From an uncultured Collinsella sp. (GTDB lineage Bacteria; Actinomycetota; Coriobacteriia; Coriobacteriales; Coriobacteriaceae), in contig URTZ01000123.1 of the NCBI GenBank assembly GCA_900550825.1, positions 1 to 6,019 on the forward strand: a stretch of DNA of 6,019 nucleotides, written 5' to 3'. The first letter of the stretch is position 1. Each line of letters opens with the position of its first letter. Shown here piece by piece: positions 5,195-6,019 of the stretch. A program made the translations under genes and the position numbers. The notes under the pieces were generated by a model that was not told the origin of the DNA, did no database searches, and saw only the letters and a list, made by a program, of their open reading frames with translations.

Positions 5195-5653
5195 ATGGCC
5201 GAGCTTGAGTCCCAACCACTGTCTGCCGAGGAACGCGCCGAGTTGGAAGAGCTCCGCGCCGAGAAAGCTCGTCGCGAGGCCCAGGAAGAGGCACGCCGCG
5301 AGCGTGAGGAGCTGGCCGCCCTGCGTGCCGAGCGTGCGAAGGCCGAGGAGGCTGCTGCGAAGGGCGCAGCCGTACCGGCGCCTGCGCCCGCACCCAAGCC
5401 CGCCTCTGCGAAGCCTGCACCTGCCGCGCCCAAACCTCAGCCTAAAAAGGCCGCTCGTCCCAAGTCCGTCGAGCCCAAGCCGAGCCGTGACGAGATGACC
5501 TTTGCCCAGCGCATGGTTACCTCCAAGGAGCCTACGGGCGAGAACGAGATCCCTGGCATGGCGCCGGCTCAAAAAATCATCATTGTCCTTGCCCTCATCG
5601 CGTTTGTCATCTTTATGGGCTACACGATCCTGACCAGCATGGGCCTGCTCTAA
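5195..5653 (+). CDS. Hypothetical coiled-coil protein with C-terminal membrane anchor
   Basis: I do not recognise a named family for this 152-residue protein. Residues 8-55 are Glu/Arg/Ala-rich with heptad-like leucine spacing and should form a charged coiled coil. Residues 56-96 are a flexible Ala/Pro/Lys linker (PAPAPAPKPASAKPAPAAPK region). Residues 97-127 (from SRDEMTFAQRM on) are less repetitive and may be the conserved part. Residues 128-147 are a single hydrophobic membrane segment starting IIIVLALIAFVIF, leaving only five residues outside. There is no signal peptide, so the bulk of the protein should face the cytoplasm as in tail-anchored proteins. The ATG at 5195 has GAAAGGG at 5181-5187; a GTG at 5159 lies inside the tRNA terminator and is rejected. 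pncB follows 84 bases later on the same strand. Confidence 0.82.
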   Translation: MAELESQPLSAEERAELEELRAEKARREAQEEARREREELAALRAERAKAEEAAAKGAAVPAPAPAPKPASAKPAPAAPKPQPKKAARPKSVEPKPSRDEMTFAQRMVTSKEPTGENEIPGMAPAQKIIIVLALIAFVIFMGYTILTSMGLL

Positions 5654-5737
5654 CCGATTTGCATCGGGCGTCATGTCCGCATGCTCTGCTCTCGTCCAAC
5701 CCTCAAATTCTGCACCACACATCCGAAAGGTCGCCCC

Positions 5738-6019
5738 ATGGCTTTGACCGACATCTCTCATCCCACCGACATCGCAATGCTCACCGATCTGTACGAGCTC
5801 ACTATGGCCCAGGGCCTGTGGGAGAGCGGCAAGGCCAATGAGCAGGGTTGTTTTACGGCGTTTTACCGCGACCATCCCTTTGGCAGCGCGTATGCCGTCA
5901 TGTGTGGCACCGCCGAGCTGCCCGAGCTGGTCGAGAATCTGCGCTTTACGCCCGAGGACATCGACTACCTCGCCTCGCTCCAGGCCCCTGCCGGCGGTGC
6001 GATGTTCAAGTCTGGATTC
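5738..6019 (+). CDS. pncB: Nicotinate phosphoribosyltransferase, N-terminal part (3' end outside window)
   Basis: The first 94 residues are present and the frame is open to the right edge. The N-terminal signature LTDLYELTMAQG (residues 15-26) followed by FYRDHPFG (42-49), AYAVMCGTAEL (51-61) and FTPEDIDYLAS (70-80) is characteristic of nicotinate phosphoribosyltransferases. These join nicotinate to phosphoribosyl pyrophosphate to make nicotinate mononucleotide in the Preiss-Handler route of NAD salvage. The ATG at 5738 has GAAAGG at 5725-5730, seven bases before it. The spacer after the coiled-coil gene holds only a weak 5-bp hairpin (5654-5667) without a T run, so the two may be co-transcribed. 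The phosphoribosyl-binding part lies beyond the window. Confidence 0.93.
   Translation, partial: MALTDISHPTDIAMLTDLYELTMAQGLWESGKANEQGCFTAFYRDHPFGSAYAVMCGTAELPELVENLRFTPEDIDYLASLQAPAGGAMFKSGF

Noticed and set aside
5069..5875. Minus-strand open frame of 268 codons across the tRNA, the coiled-coil gene and pncB
   Set aside because: It runs antisense through a tRNA gene and two supported genes, and its product is Arg/Gly/Leu-biased without known domains.
1..6019. CRISPR array, prophage or transposon
   Set aside because: No regularly spaced direct repeats, phage genes or transposase fragments are visible anywhere in the window.

Overview
This looks like an ordinary chromosomal stretch from a high-GC Gram-positive bacterium. 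A Coriobacteriia member such as Collinsella is my best guess, inferred from codon use, gene content and protein style; no database was searched. I recognise six protein genes with reasonable security (two cut by the window edges), one unfamiliar small membrane protein gene, one tRNA gene, and one probable structured non-coding RNA.

Left part (1-1033): the 3' end of a DegV-family gene is followed by a small, complete O6-alkylguanine-DNA alkyltransferase-type gene (331-651). That gene is bracketed by two near-identical hairpin repeats in opposite orientation (261-303 and 666-706). About 330 bases after the second repeat hold no recognisable gene but several inverted repeats, including a very strong 18-20 bp hairpin at 881-926 and the trpS terminator at 971-998.

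Middle part (1034-3967): two minus-strand genes, wecA/tagO-like (2243-3442) and then trpS (1034-2083), are separated by a 159-base gap whose transcript is strikingly C-rich and G-poor. Upstream of wecA lies a 525-base gene-free region. It holds a minus-strand structured RNA candidate with its own intrinsic terminator (about 3674-3840) and a plus-strand promoter candidate for the next gene.

Right part (3968-6019): a PflX-like radical SAM gene, a tRNA-Ala(CGC) gene with a clear promoter and terminator, a small gene for a coiled-coil protein with a C-terminal membrane anchor, and the 5' end of a nicotinate phosphoribosyltransferase gene.

Functionally this is a patchwork of housekeeping genes: translation (TrpRS, tRNA-Ala), envelope glycan priming (WecA/TagO), NAD salvage (PncB), lipid binding (DegV) and DNA alkylation repair. 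I see no defence system, prophage, CRISPR array or transposase. The most unusual items are the inverted hairpin pair around the alkyltransferase gene and the two structured intergenic regions (about 799-926 and 3674-3840).
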